Source: Bacteroidota bacterium
Lineage (GTDB): Bacteria; Bacteroidota; Bacteroidia; B-17B0; Aurantibacillaceae
Assembly (NCBI GenBank): GCA_003153315.1
Contig: PLYA01000011.1
Span: 1 to 51,617 of the forward strand
Length of the DNA: 51,617 nucleotides
Reading direction: 5' to 3'
Shown piece after piece: positions 33,230 to 42,437 of the stretch; position 1 is the first letter of the stretch; every line of letters begins with the position of its first letter. Made by a program: the position numbers and the translations under genes. The notes below the pieces were generated by a model that had not been told where the DNA came from, did not search any database, and saw only the letters and a list, made by a program, of their open reading frames with translations.

Positions 33230-34396
33230 GTGCGCTTTATTACTTCGGATAAAATTTACACAATAAACACTAAGCCACTCGAAAATTATGTGATGGTGGT
33301 TGATGAGCAGGGAAAGATTATTGAGGTAGTACCCGATGCAACGGTTGATGCATTAAAGATAGAGCGCCACGAGGGTTTTATATGTCCGGGTTTTGTAAAT
33401 ACGCATTGTCATTTAGAGCTTTCTTTTATGAAGGGTAAAATTGATGCCGGGCAGGGACTTCATACCTTTATTAAAGAAGTAGAGAGCTTAAAAAAGCCCA
33501 ACGATGCCGAAGTTTTTGAAGCCATAAAACAGGCTGATGAAGAAATGTATGCCAACGGTATTGTAGCGGTGGGAGATATTTCTAATACAGCAAATAGTTT
33601 TGCGTATAAAACCACTTCTAAAATATATTACCATACATTTATAGAGATATATGCCTTTGATGAGACACGTGCAGATGCCGCTTTCGAAAGAGGGTTTGCA
33701 TTGCAGGAAGAGTTAAAAAAGTATTTAGGGAGCAAAACGCAACAGCAATCATCTATTACACCACATGCACCCTACTCCGCTTCAACCAAGTTACTGGGTT
33801 TGTTTACCACTTATGCCGAAAAAAATAATTCTGTTTTAACCATTCACAATCAGGAAACAGCCGATGAGAATGTATTCTTTAAAGAAAAGAAAGGAAGTAT
33901 TTTAGACAGATTAACTTATTTCAACATACCAACCGATAAGTGGCAGGCTCCAGGTAAATCGAGCTTACAAGCTACTTTACCTTATTTGCCGGCAAACAAC
34001 AAACTACAACTGGTGCATAATACATTTACAAATCAGGAAGATATTTCATTTACCAACAATTATAATAAGAACCTATTTTGGTGTTTTTGCGTGAATGCCA
34101 ATTTATATATAGAAAACAAAGTGCCTGATGTAAATTTATTTATAGCTAACAATTGCAAGATAACGCTTGGAACGGATAGCTATGCCAGCAACTGGAGCCT
34201 GAGTATTTTTGATGAGATAAAGACCCTACACAAGCATTTCCCTGAAATTGATTGGGATGATTTACTTAAATGGGCAACACTTAACGGCGCTAAGTTCTTA
34301 GGAATTGACAATACTTTTGGCAGCATAGAAAAAGGCAAAACCCCGGGATTGAATTTAATCAATAAAGATTTTACAAACATAAAGAGGTTGGTTTAA
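33230..34396 (+). CDS. Amidohydrolase, cytosine deaminase/chlorohydrolase-like
   Basis: A 388-residue metal-dependent deaminase of the amidohydrolase superfamily. The GTG start is chosen because the N-terminal strands (MRFITSDKIYTINTKPLEN) belong to the composite domain. Motifs: FVNTHCHLELSFMKG (HxH ligands near 63-65), THAPYSAS-like TPHAPYSAS (about 179-187), LTIHNQE (about 204), and LGTDSYASNW (about 307) with the Asp ligand. The family includes aminofutalosine, guanine and S-adenosylhomocysteine deaminases; the substrate cannot be fixed. The stop abuts that of rodA with no spacing. Confidence 0.85.
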   Translation: MRFITSDKIYTINTKPLENYVMVVDEQGKIIEVVPDATVDALKIERHEGFICPGFVNTHCHLELSFMKGKIDAGQGLHTFIKEVESLKKPNDAEVFEAIKQADEEMYANGIVAVGDISNTANSFAYKTTSKIYYHTFIEIYAFDETRADAAFERGFALQEELKKYLGSKTQQQSSITPHAPYSASTKLLGLFTTYAEKNNSVLTIHNQETADENVFFKEKKGSILDRLTYFNIPTDKWQAPGKSSLQATLPYLPANNKLQLVHNTFTNQEDISFTNNYNKNLFWCFCVNANLYIENKVPDVNLFIANNCKITLGTDSYASNWSLSIFDEIKTLHKHFPEIDWDDLLKWATLNGAKFLGIDNTFGSIEKGKTPGLNLINKDFTNIKRLV

Positions 34397-35710
34397 TTAT
34401 CTTAAAATGCTCAATCGGTTTGCATCGAGTTTAATAAAAATAAAAAGCAGAATTGTAAACGACCACAACGAAGAGCCTCCGTAACTAAAGAAGGGTAGGG
34501 GAATCCCGATTACCGGAGCAAGCCCTATAGTCATACCCACATTGATAGCAAGATGGAAAAATAATACTGATGCTACACCATAACCATAAATTCGACTAAA
34601 GTCAGAGCGCTGTCTTTCCGCCATGGTTATTATTCTAAGTATTAAAGTGAGTTGTAGTAAAATTACAATGGAAGTTCCTATGAAACCCCATTCCTCTCCA
34701 ACTGTACAAAAAATGAAATCGGTATCCTGCTCCGGTACAAAATCGTATTTGGTTTGTGTACCCTGTAAATAACCCTTACCCCAAAATCCCCCACTGCCAA
34801 TAGCTATTTTAGCCTGGTTTACATTATAGCCCTCTTTTTTAAGGTTAATTGTTCCTCTGCCAAGTAATACATCAATGCGTATTTTTTGATGTGCTTCCAA
34901 CTTCTCATATACAGTTGATGTAGCTTTAACCATTCCGCACCCGACGACGGCTATCAGCACTACCAATAAAATATTTGTACGGTTTCTTCTTATAAAAAGC
35001 AGGGATAAAGCACATACAGAAGAGATGATGATAAATAAATAGGTATTATCAACTAAGAGCGCCAATACAAATAACACTGCCGCAGCAAAACCGAACAATA
35101 AAAAGTTTACAGATAAGCCTTCACGGTATAAAGTAAATACAAAGGCTGCAAACACAATAGCCAAGCCCGTTTCATCCTGTAGTTTTTTAATGATAAGTAG
35201 TGGAAGACCTAATATAAGAAGCGCTATAATAGTATTTCTATATTTACTAAAGAAATTAGAAACACCTCTTCTGCCGCTATCTACTTGTAAATTGGCGTTA
35301 CTTAAAAACTTGGCAAGTGCTAAATTGGTCGCAAACTTCATAAACTCGGCTGGTTGAATACCAAAATCGCCAAAGCGAAACCAGGAGCGACTACCTTTTA
35401 CTTCTCTGCCTAAAAAAGGAACGGCAATACAGAGCAGTAAAAAGAATCCGTAAAAAACATATGCAAACACGGTATAAAAATCTGCGTCAATAAATAAAAT
35501 GATAGTGGCTATGACTAATGCGCTGCCAATCCAAATAAGCTGTTTACCGTACTTCTGACTTAAATCGAAAATGTTTTTATGTTCTTCGTTATAAACTGCA
35601 GCATAAATATTAAGCCAACCCATCAGCACCAATAACAAATAGAACAATACGCAAAACAGATCAATGTTGGCAAATGGGTTGTAGCTTTGTCTTTGTTGCA
35701 TGATAGACAA
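34397..35710 (-). CDS. rodA: Peptidoglycan glycosyltransferase RodA (SEDS)
   Basis: A 437-residue SEDS protein with about ten membrane helices. Family motifs: KGSRSWFRFGDFGIQPAEFMK, the conserved Asp-containing stretch GLAIVFA, FVPEQDTDFIFCTVGEEWGFIG and the end GIPLPFFSYGGSS. It polymerises glycan strands for cell-wall elongation with a penicillin-binding protein, usually PBP2. It is not accompanied here by mreBCD or pbpA. The start is taken at the ATG preceding MQQRQSYNP. Confidence 0.96.
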   Translation of the reverse strand: MSIMQQRQSYNPFANIDLFCVLFYLLLVLMGWLNIYAAVYNEEHKNIFDLSQKYGKQLIWIGSALVIATIILFIDADFYTVFAYVFYGFFLLLCIAVPFLGREVKGSRSWFRFGDFGIQPAEFMKFATNLALAKFLSNANLQVDSGRRGVSNFFSKYRNTIIALLILGLPLLIIKKLQDETGLAIVFAAFVFTLYREGLSVNFLLFGFAAAVLFVLALLVDNTYLFIIISSVCALSLLFIRRNRTNILLVVLIAVVGCGMVKATSTVYEKLEAHQKIRIDVLLGRGTINLKKEGYNVNQAKIAIGSGGFWGKGYLQGTQTKYDFVPEQDTDFIFCTVGEEWGFIGTSIVILLQLTLILRIITMAERQRSDFSRIYGYGVASVLFFHLAINVGMTIGLAPVIGIPLPFFSYGGSSLWSFTILLFIFIKLDANRLSILR

Positions 35711-35764
35711 AATTAGCTTGTTATAAATGCCTTAAGGATATTTTGAAAAGAAAATATCAGCGAT

Positions 35765-36484
35765 TTAATTAACAATAGGCATAATGGCTTTGCTCACGTG
35801 ATAATCTCCAGTGCGGGTTCTTCTTAATGAAGTAAGGTAAGCTCCACTATTAAGCGCTAAGCCAAAATCCCGAGCAAGAGAACGTATATAAGTACCTTTA
35901 CTGCTCACTACCCTAAAGTCTATTTCGGGAAGGGCAATGCGTGTTATCTCAAATTGCTTAATTTCAATTTCTTTTGGTGTTGTTTTTATTTCTACAACAC
36001 CTTCACGCGCTAAATCATAGGCTCGCTTACCTTCTACCCTAACGGCTGAATAAGCAGGTGGCGTTTGCATTTGTTTACCTATAAATTTTTGTGCAGTTTC
36101 TAATATTAGTGTTTTGGTAATATGTTCAATTGGAAAAGTAAAGTCTATTTCTTTTTCTTTATCGAAACAAGGTGTGGTAGCACCTACAAAAAAAGTGCCT
36201 GTATATTCTTTCTCCAAAGCTTGTATTTGCTCTATTTGTTTAGTCTTTTTGCCTGTGCAGATAATTAGTAAGCCGGTAGCCAAAGGGTCTAATGTACCGG
36301 CATGACCCACCTTTATTTTATCGGGAAAGGTTTTCTTTATGGCAATTTTTATCTTATTTACTATCTCAAATGAGGTAACGTGATAAGGCTTGTCTACCAA
36401 AAAAATATCGCCTTCAGTACGGTTAATATTTTGAATATGTGGGATGAATTGATTGTAATCAAGTTTAGAAAATAGCATGAGCAA
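35765..36484 (-). CDS. truB: tRNA pseudouridine55 synthase
   Basis: This 239-residue TruB has the catalytic motif GHAGTLDPLATGLL with Asp near residue 66, VDKPYHVTSFEIV at the N-terminus, PPAYSAVRVEGKRAY and SKGTYIRSLARDFG. It is shorter than E. coli TruB because the C-terminal PUA domain is missing, as is common in Bacteroidota. It makes pseudouridine 55 in the tRNA T loop. An inner ATG (two codons on) is an equal start choice. Confidence 0.95.
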   Translation of the reverse strand: MLMLFSKLDYNQFIPHIQNINRTEGDIFLVDKPYHVTSFEIVNKIKIAIKKTFPDKIKVGHAGTLDPLATGLLIICTGKKTKQIEQIQALEKEYTGTFFVGATTPCFDKEKEIDFTFPIEHITKTLILETAQKFIGKQMQTPPAYSAVRVEGKRAYDLAREGVVEIKTTPKEIEIKQFEITRIALPEIDFRVVSSKGTYIRSLARDFGLALNSGAYLTSLRRTRTGDYHVSKAIMPIVN

Positions 36485-36538
36485 AGCTAAAGGAAAAACA
36501 ACTCAAGTAAAGAAATTGGTGATTATTAACTTAAAAGG

Positions 36539-37438
36539 TTATCCATTAAGGGCTTCTGCTCCACCAACAATCTCCAGTATTTCATTGGTAATGGCAGCTT
36601 GACGAGCTTTGTTGTAACTAATTTTTAGTGAACGCAACATTTCTTTCGCATTGTCAGTTGCTTTGTGCATAGCCGTCATACGTGCACCATGTTCAGAGGC
36701 AACAGAATCTAATAAAGCCTTATAGAATTGTATCTTTAATGATTTTGGTATCAACTCGTTTACAATATATTCCTGATTAGGTTCAAAAATATAATCTGTC
36801 TTTGTATTTACTTTTTGATTTTTTGAATCAGTTTTTAAAGCAGAAGAATCGATAGGTAAAAAGCGTTCGGCTACTGTAAGCTGAACGGCTGCATTTTTAA
36901 ATTGGTTATAAACCAAATAAACCCGGTCAAACTGATTATTGGCAAAAGCCTGCATAATTTTTTCAGCAACAGGAGCTACATTATCAAAAGAAAGTTTGTC
37001 AAACAACTCATTCAAATGATGGGGTAAATCTGTTCCATGAATACGATGTTCAGTTCTTTTAAAAGCATCGTCTGCTTTTTTTCCAACGCATAGCACAGAT
37101 ACTTTAGAAGAGCCTTTGTAATCGTTTCTAATCATGCTCCACGCTTTTTTAATTACGTTAGCATTGAAACCACCTGCTAATCCACGATTTGAAGAGATAA
37201 GAATCAAAAGGACATTTTCTCCATTCGTATCTCGTGCATATTTGTTTTCAGATGTATCTAAACTGGCACTAAGATTTTGAAGAATGGCAGTAAGTTTATT
37301 GGCATAGGGGCGCATTTGAGTAACAGCATCTTGTGCGCGTTTTAACTTAGCAGCGCTCACCATTTTCATGGCACTCGTAATCTGCATGGTTGAACCAACC
37401 GATGTTATTCTATTGCGTACCTCCTTAAGATTAGCCAT
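36539..37438 (-). CDS. atpG: ATP synthase gamma subunit
   Basis: 299 residues. The N-terminal segment MANLKEVRNRITSVGSTMQI and the C-terminal MTAMHKATDNAKEMLRSLKI/YNKARQAAITNEILEIVGG are the family hallmarks of the central rotor stalk. It is the last gene of the cluster. Beta and epsilon genes do not follow. Confidence 0.97.
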   Translation of the reverse strand: MANLKEVRNRITSVGSTMQITSAMKMVSAAKLKRAQDAVTQMRPYANKLTAILQNLSASLDTSENKYARDTNGENVLLILISSNRGLAGGFNANVIKKAWSMIRNDYKGSSKVSVLCVGKKADDAFKRTEHRIHGTDLPHHLNELFDKLSFDNVAPVAEKIMQAFANNQFDRVYLVYNQFKNAAVQLTVAERFLPIDSSALKTDSKNQKVNTKTDYIFEPNQEYIVNELIPKSLKIQFYKALLDSVASEHGARMTAMHKATDNAKEMLRSLKISYNKARQAAITNEILEIVGGAEALNG

Positions 37439-37460
37439 CTTTTTTTATCTGAATCCTAAA

Positions 37461-39038
37461 TTACTTAAATTTCTTTACAGTCTCTTTCGCGACTTCTTCT
37501 AATGTATTGGTAATCTCATCGGTATATTGTCCGGCTTTTAGACTGTCTAATATATTTTTGTGTTTTCTTTCCATTACATCTAAGAAATCTCTTTCAAACT
37601 CACGTACTTTATTTACAGGTACTTCGTGTAATAAATTACGAGTGCCGCAATAAATAATAGCAATTTGTTGTTCTACACGTAATGGAGAGAAGGCATTTTG
37701 TTTTAAAATCTCCACGTTACGAGCTCCTTTATCTAGAACCGATTTGGTAGCTGCATCTAAATCAGAACCGAACTTAGCAAAAGCCTCAAGTTCACGGTAC
37801 TGCGCTTGGTCAAGCTTTAAAGTGCCTGCTACTTTTTTCATAGACTTAATCTGTGCGTTACCGCCTACACGAGATACAGAGATACCTACGTTAATTGCAG
37901 GACGAACACCTGCGTTAAATAAGTTACCCTCTAAGAATATCTGTCCGTCGGTAATAGAGATTACGTTTGTTGGGATATAAGCAGATACGTCACCTGCCTG
38001 TGTTTCAATAATAGGAAGAGCAGTTAACGAACCACCACCTTTTACAATTCCTTTAATAGAATCAGGAAGGTCGTTCATGCTTTTGGCAATATCATCTGAA
38101 GCGTTAATTTTAGCTGCACGCTCTAGTAATCTGCTATGTAAATAAAATACATCACCAGGATATGCTTCACGTCCTGGAGGACGACGTAATAATAATGACA
38201 CCTCGCGATAAGCAACTGCTTGCTTAGATAAATCATCAAATACAATTAATGCAGGACGACCGGTATCGCGGAAAAACTCTCCGATAGCAGCTCCTGCAAA
38301 TGGAGCATAGAACTGAATAGCTGCGGGTTCAGCAGCAGGTGCAGCAACAATAACAGTATAAGCCATAGCTCCGTTATCTTCTAAAGTACGTTGCACGTTG
38401 GCAATGGTACTTCCTTTTTGTCCTATAGCTACATATATACAAAACACAGGCTTACCTGCTTCGTAAAATTCTTTTTGGTTAATGATAGTATCTATCGCAA
38501 CAGTTGATTTACCTGTTTGACGGTCACCAATGATTAACTCACGTTGTCCGCGTCCAATAGGAATCATCGCGTCGATAGCTTTGATACCTGTTTGTAGAGG
38601 TTCAGCAACCGGCTGACGATAAATAACACCCGGAGCTTTACGCTCAAGAGGCATTTCGTATGTTGTACCAGTAATAGGGCCTTTACCATCAATGGGTTCT
38701 CCAAGTGTATTAACTACACGACCTAACATACCTTCACCCACTTTTAAAGAAGCTATGCGTCCGGTACGTTTGCATGAAGAACCTTCACTAATACCAACAC
38801 TTGGACCAAGTAATACGGCACCAATATTATCTTCTTCTAAGTTAAGAACGATGGCTTGTAAGCCTGTTTCAAATTCTATAAGCTCACCGCTTTGTACTTT
38901 TGATAAGCCATAAATACGTGCAATACCATCACCTACTTGTAGTATGGTACCAACTTCTTCCAGCTCAGCTTCCGATTTAAAGCCTGCTAACTGTTGACGT
39001 AAAATTGCAGATACTTCTGCGGGTTTAATTTCTGCCAT
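37461..39038 (-). CDS. atpA: ATP synthase alpha subunit
   Basis: 525 residues, F1 regulatory subunit. P-loop GDRQTGKS (residues about 170-177), the ELREIIRRPP-like segment [19 protein letters not shown] and the visible arginine region ([21 protein letters not shown]) are present. It starts 11 bases after the interposed lipoprotein gene. Confidence 0.98.
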   Translation of the reverse strand: MAEIKPAEVSAILRQQLAGFKSEAELEEVGTILQVGDGIARIYGLSKVQSGELIEFETGLQAIVLNLEEDNIGAVLLGPSVGISEGSSCKRTGRIASLKVGEGMLGRVVNTLGEPIDGKGPITGTTYEMPLERKAPGVIYRQPVAEPLQTGIKAIDAMIPIGRGQRELIIGDRQTGKSTVAIDTIINQKEFYEAGKPVFCIYVAIGQKGSTIANVQRTLEDNGAMAYTVIVAAPAAEPAAIQFYAPFAGAAIGEFFRDTGRPALIVFDDLSKQAVAYREVSLLLRRPPGREAYPGDVFYLHSRLLERAAKINASDDIAKSMNDLPDSIKGIVKGGGSLTALPIIETQAGDVSAYIPTNVISITDGQIFLEGNLFNAGVRPAINVGISVSRVGGNAQIKSMKKVAGTLKLDQAQYRELEAFAKFGSDLDAATKSVLDKGARNVEILKQNAFSPLRVEQQIAIIYCGTRNLLHEVPVNKVREFERDFLDVMERKHKNILDSLKAGQYTDEITNTLEEVAKETVKKFK

Positions 39039-39049
39039 ATTTTTATTAT

Positions 39050-39715
39050 TTACATATTTTCAAAATATCCAACAAATACTCCATTTGTTAATGATTTGGA
39101 GCCTCCACTGGAGTTATATAAGGTACAAGAAAACTTTGCCATAAACTTCATGTACTGATCGCCGGAAGGACCCAACAAATACTGCTGTTGTACTGCAACC
39201 ACACTAAAAGTACTCGAAGTTTGTGTTCCGGCACCTAAAGAAGTTGACCAAGCTGTACCCGAAGCGTCATATGTAGATACTTCTACACCATTAACCCCAC
39301 CTGGTGAATATAATTTGGAACCTAAAGTAAAAAAATGCCTGAATGTAGCGGTGTCAGGTATTACGGAACCAAAAGGGAAAGATAAAGTACCCCAGTTAAT
39401 ATTAAGATAAGTAATATTACTACCGTTATCTAAATCTGCACTATAAATCTTAGAACCATTAACTCCGGGGGTACTACTGGCACTTCCCGATGCACCGGAA
39501 GCAGCTTCTATAGCTGAACCTGAAACATAAGTATAATTTGTTCCAGCAAGGTTATAACTAACCTGTGGAGTAGAGCTAATTGAAACTACAGGCGGTGTAC
39601 TCGTTCCGGTTGTAGAAGTAGTTGCAGGAGTTGTAGTGGTAGTTTTCTTTTTGCAGGAGATTGCTATTAAAGAGGCAACAACTACGATGCTGATAAATGT
39701 GATTGTCTTTTTCAT
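39050..39715 (-). CDS. Lipoprotein inserted in the ATP synthase cluster
   Basis: 221 residues. The lipobox IAISC (Cys21) is followed by [15 protein letters not shown], a Lys/Thr/Ser/Pro-rich linker, and then a beta-rich domain of about 165 residues ([51 protein letters not shown]). It looks like a small Bacteroidota cell-surface lipoprotein. It has no ATP synthase motif, but it is on the same strand with tight spacing (11 bases to atpA, 21 to atpH), so it must be co-transcribed. Its Ser/Thr/Gly-rich composition contrasts with its neighbours. Function unknown. Confidence 0.85.
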   Translation of the reverse strand: MKKTITFISIVVVASLIAISCKKKTTTTTPATTSTTGTSTPPVVSISSTPQVSYNLAGTNYTYVSGSAIEAASGASGSASSTPGVNGSKIYSADLDNGSNITYLNINWGTLSFPFGSVIPDTATFRHFFTLGSKLYSPGGVNGVEVSTYDASGTAWSTSLGAGTQTSSTFSVVAVQQQYLLGPSGDQYMKFMAKFSCTLYNSSGGSKSLTNGVFVGYFENM

Positions 39716-39736
39716 GTTATTTGTTTTTGGTTAGGT

Positions 39737-40267
39737 TTAGTTTACAGAAAATGTTTTTCTTAAATCATTTAGTTTTCTAGAAACACTTGCATCCACTTGT
39801 TTATCACCAATGGTAAGTATAAACCCGCCAATTAAATCTTTATCTACTTTTTCTACCAACTCCACTTCTCCGCTAGTAGTTTGTTTTACCAATTCTAAAA
39901 CTTTTGCTTTTACTGTCTTATCAATGCCAACTGCAGATGTGATAACAGCCGTTAAAATATTTTTATATTGTTTGTATTGCGCTACAAATTCAGTAGCAAT
40001 GTGTTTCATGTATAACTCCCTGCGTTTTTGAGCAAGGATAGTCAAAAAGCCGGCAGTAATATCACTTACCTTTCCTGCAAAAACTTCTTTTATAACAGCC
40101 ACTTTTTTATCTGTCTTAATAATAGGGCTATTTAAGAAATTAGTAAATTCTCTGTTTCCTTCGCAAACGCTTTCTACCAATTGCATATCGGCATAAACTT
40201 TTTCAAGCTGTCCTTTCTCAATAGCAAGTTGTAAAAGCGATTTGGCGTATCGTGTGGCTACTACCAT
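39737..40267 (-). CDS. atpH: ATP synthase delta subunit (OSCP)
   Basis: 176 residues. RYAKSLLQLAIEKGQLE at the N-terminus and KVDKDLIGGFILTIGDKQVDAS at the C-terminus mark the peripheral-stalk OSCP/delta protein. It starts one base after atpF. Confidence 0.95.
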   Translation of the reverse strand: MVVATRYAKSLLQLAIEKGQLEKVYADMQLVESVCEGNREFTNFLNSPIIKTDKKVAVIKEVFAGKVSDITAGFLTILAQKRRELYMKHIATEFVAQYKQYKNILTAVITSAVGIDKTVKAKVLELVKQTTSGEVELVEKVDKDLIGGFILTIGDKQVDASVSRKLNDLRKTFSVN

Positions 40268-40268
40268 C

Positions 40269-40763
40269 TTAATTTAAGGTAACTTCTTTTACCAAATTAC
40301 TGGTTAATGTTTTTTGTTTCTCTTCAGATGATAATTGTTCTTTCAATATCTTCTCTGCAATATCAATAGAAAGTGTAGCTACCTGTGCTTTTAATTCAGT
40401 AATGGCTGCTAATTTTTCTGTATTGATAGCTTCACGGGCTTGAGCTAGCATACGGTCAGTATCTACTTTCGTTTTGGCGTGTGCTTCAGCAATAATAGCA
40501 TCTTTAGTGTCGCGTGCCTCTTTAAGCATAGCATCTTTTTCAGCGCGAGCTTCAGCCAATATTTTTTCATTGGAAGACTTTAACAAGTGCATATCCTGAC
40601 GAGCTTGCTCAGCAGATTGAAGAGCTTTTTCAATACCCTCTTCTCTTTCTTTTATCATGCCAAGAATAGGCTTCCAAGCATACTTTTTAAGTATTAAAAA
40701 GATAATAGCAAAGGTTACTATCATCCAGAATACTAGGCCTATTGCGGGTTTTATTAATTCCAT
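40269..40763 (-). CDS. atpF: ATP synthase b subunit
   Basis: 164 residues. One N-terminal membrane helix (LVFWMIVTFAIIFLILKKYAW) followed by a long charged helix (about 30-150) rich in Glu, Lys, Ala and Arg, which forms the peripheral stalk. Spacing to atpE is 81 bases and contains a GC-rich imperfect hairpin (GCGCCAACCAACCGTTGGCGC, 40812-40832). Confidence 0.95.
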   Translation of the reverse strand: MELIKPAIGLVFWMIVTFAIIFLILKKYAWKPILGMIKEREEGIEKALQSAEQARQDMHLLKSSNEKILAEARAEKDAMLKEARDTKDAIIAEAHAKTKVDTDRMLAQAREAINTEKLAAITELKAQVATLSIDIAEKILKEQLSSEEKQKTLTSNLVKEVTLN

Positions 40764-40811
40764 GTTATTCTTTGTTTATAATTCTTTTTTGTTTCCTAAG
40801 TTTTTAAAAAA

Positions 40812-40832
40812 ATGCGCCAACCAACCGTTGGC
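40812..40832. other. Hairpin between atpE and atpF
   Basis: GCGCCAAC with GTTGGCGC across a short loop (8 paired bases) on either strand. It could modulate the relative amounts of c and b subunits, as in other atp operons. Confidence 0.6.
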
Positions 40833-40844
40833 GCAAAATTTTTG

Positions 40845-41087
40845 TTACTTGAACACTACCAATAGGGCAACTACCATAGCAAAGAAAGCAGCACCCTCTA
40901 CAAGAGCGGCTGTTAAAATCATATTGCTACGGATGTCGTTTACAGCTTCGGGCTGACGTGCTACTGATTCTAAAGCAGAACCACCAATACGGCCAATACC
41001 TACACCTGCGCCTAATGCAGCGATACCTGCACCCACAGCGGCAATACCGTGTGCTTGTACAGCTTCTAATAATACAGTTGACATCAT
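40845..41087 (-). CDS. atpE: ATP synthase c subunit
   Basis: 80 residues, two membrane helices linked by the polar loop ARQPEA. The first has a Gly-rich GAGVGIGRIGG, the second carries the ion-binding Glu in ALVEGAAF. The residues flanking the Glu (Val and Gly, no Ser/Thr) indicate a proton rather than a sodium site. Start ATG (MMSTVLLEAVQAHG). Confidence 0.97.
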   Translation of the reverse strand: MMSTVLLEAVQAHGIAAVGAGIAALGAGVGIGRIGGSALESVARQPEAVNDIRSNMILTAALVEGAAFFAMVVALLVVFK

Positions 41088-41152
41088 GTTACTTTTTTAT
41101 TTAGGTTAAACAAAACCTGTTTTACGAAACAGGCAAAAACTTTTAATTTCTT

Positions 41153-42334
41153 TTATACTATATCTATTTGCGAAGTTGGTTGCACATGGTCGTGTGCATG
41201 GTGTTCGTCATGCGCATGATGCCCTTCTTCAATAGCCGCTCCAAAATACATAGCTGATAATAATGTGAATACATAAGCTTGTAAAAATGCTACTAACAAT
41301 TCCATAAAGCCCATAAACACAGTAAAGGCAACCGACAATACAGCTACGCCTAAACCTGCACCTGTACTCATTTCGCCAAAAATAAATATCAAGCTAAAAA
41401 AGGCTAAAGCGATAATATGCCCTGCGGTAATATTGGCAAACAAACGTATCATTAATACAAAAGGTCTTAGTACCACACCCAAAAGCTCAATAGGCGTTAA
41501 TATAATAAGTACCCAAGCAGGTACACCGGGCATGGCAAAAATGTGTCTCCAATAATGCCCGTTGCTGTTTGCAAAAATGATAATTAAAGTAAAGCAGGCC
41601 AATACTGCACAAATGGCAATGTTACCTGTTAAGTTAGCACCACCCGGAAAAACAGGAATTAAACCCATCAGGTTATTAATAAAGATAAAGAAGAAAACCG
41701 TTAATAAATAAGGCATGAATTTCTCATACTTTGGGCCGATGGACGTTTTAGCAACATCGTCTCTTACAAACATAATAAGCGGTTCAATAAATGATTGCAA
41801 ACCTTTAGGTGCCTGACCAACTCGGTTTTTGTATGATTTGGCAACGCTCAAAAATATCCATAGTAATAAGAAAGCACTTACCAATAAAGACATCACGTTT
41901 TTAGTAATAGATAAATCAGTAAGTTTTGCCGTAGCTTCTTCATTAACTACTCCGTTCTCAATTACCTTAATATGATTTTCTTCTAAACGATAGGTGTTTT
42001 TGGCAACCACATCTTCCTGTCCATGATGAAAAGCAGACGACATAAAAATATCCAAGCCTTTATCGCTGTATAATATTACAGGCAAGGGAATAGAAACTGC
42101 ATGATGTCCTTCGCCCCACATGTGCCAACCGTAACTATCGCTAATATGTTCGGTAATTAATTTACCAGCATCAAAACCTTTTTTTTCGTGTGCGGCGGCA
42201 GCTTCAGCTTTTTTCTTTAGTGTGTCCTCACCCGGGTCGTATGCAAATGATTTAGAAAATAACAGAGAAAAAAGGGCTATAAGAAGAGCGGCTGTTCTTG
42301 TTTTGTTAGTTAAAAAGCGTACTGTATTCGGCAT
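41153..42334 (-). CDS. atpB: ATP synthase a subunit, long Bacteroidota form
   Basis: 393 residues, much longer than the E. coli protein because of an N-terminal signal-peptide-like helix (to SFAYD) and a 130-residue hydrophilic region of the kind present in this phylum. The Fo-a core follows: PYLLTVFFFIFINNLMGLIP, RLFANITAGHII (essential Arg) and a His-rich tail (HHAHDEHHAHDH). A putative -7 box TAAATTTG lies upstream at 42376. First gene of the cluster. Confidence 0.95.
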   Translation of the reverse strand: MPNTVRFLTNKTRTAALLIALFSLLFSKSFAYDPGEDTLKKKAEAAAAHEKKGFDAGKLITEHISDSYGWHMWGEGHHAVSIPLPVILYSDKGLDIFMSSAFHHGQEDVVAKNTYRLEENHIKVIENGVVNEEATAKLTDLSITKNVMSLLVSAFLLLWIFLSVAKSYKNRVGQAPKGLQSFIEPLIMFVRDDVAKTSIGPKYEKFMPYLLTVFFFIFINNLMGLIPVFPGGANLTGNIAICAVLACFTLIIIFANSNGHYWRHIFAMPGVPAWVLIILTPIELLGVVLRPFVLMIRLFANITAGHIIALAFFSLIFIFGEMSTGAGLGVAVLSVAFTVFMGFMELLVAFLQAYVFTLLSAMYFGAAIEEGHHAHDEHHAHDHVQPTSQIDIV

Positions 42335-42375
42335 AAAGTAGATTAACTGTTTTTAACGTTTTTTAAATTCGGGTG

Positions 42376-42383
42376 CAAATTTA
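42376..42383 (-). promoter_or_regulatory. -7 box TAAATTTG of the ATP synthase cluster
   Basis: It matches TAnnTTTG, 41 bases before the atpB ATG, in the 103-bp divergent region shared with the thioredoxin-like gene. Confidence 0.5.
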
Positions 42384-42437
42384 GCTATAAATTGCTATTG
42401 GAGAAATTTAGCCCCGATTTTTTTCTACTTTTATGCC

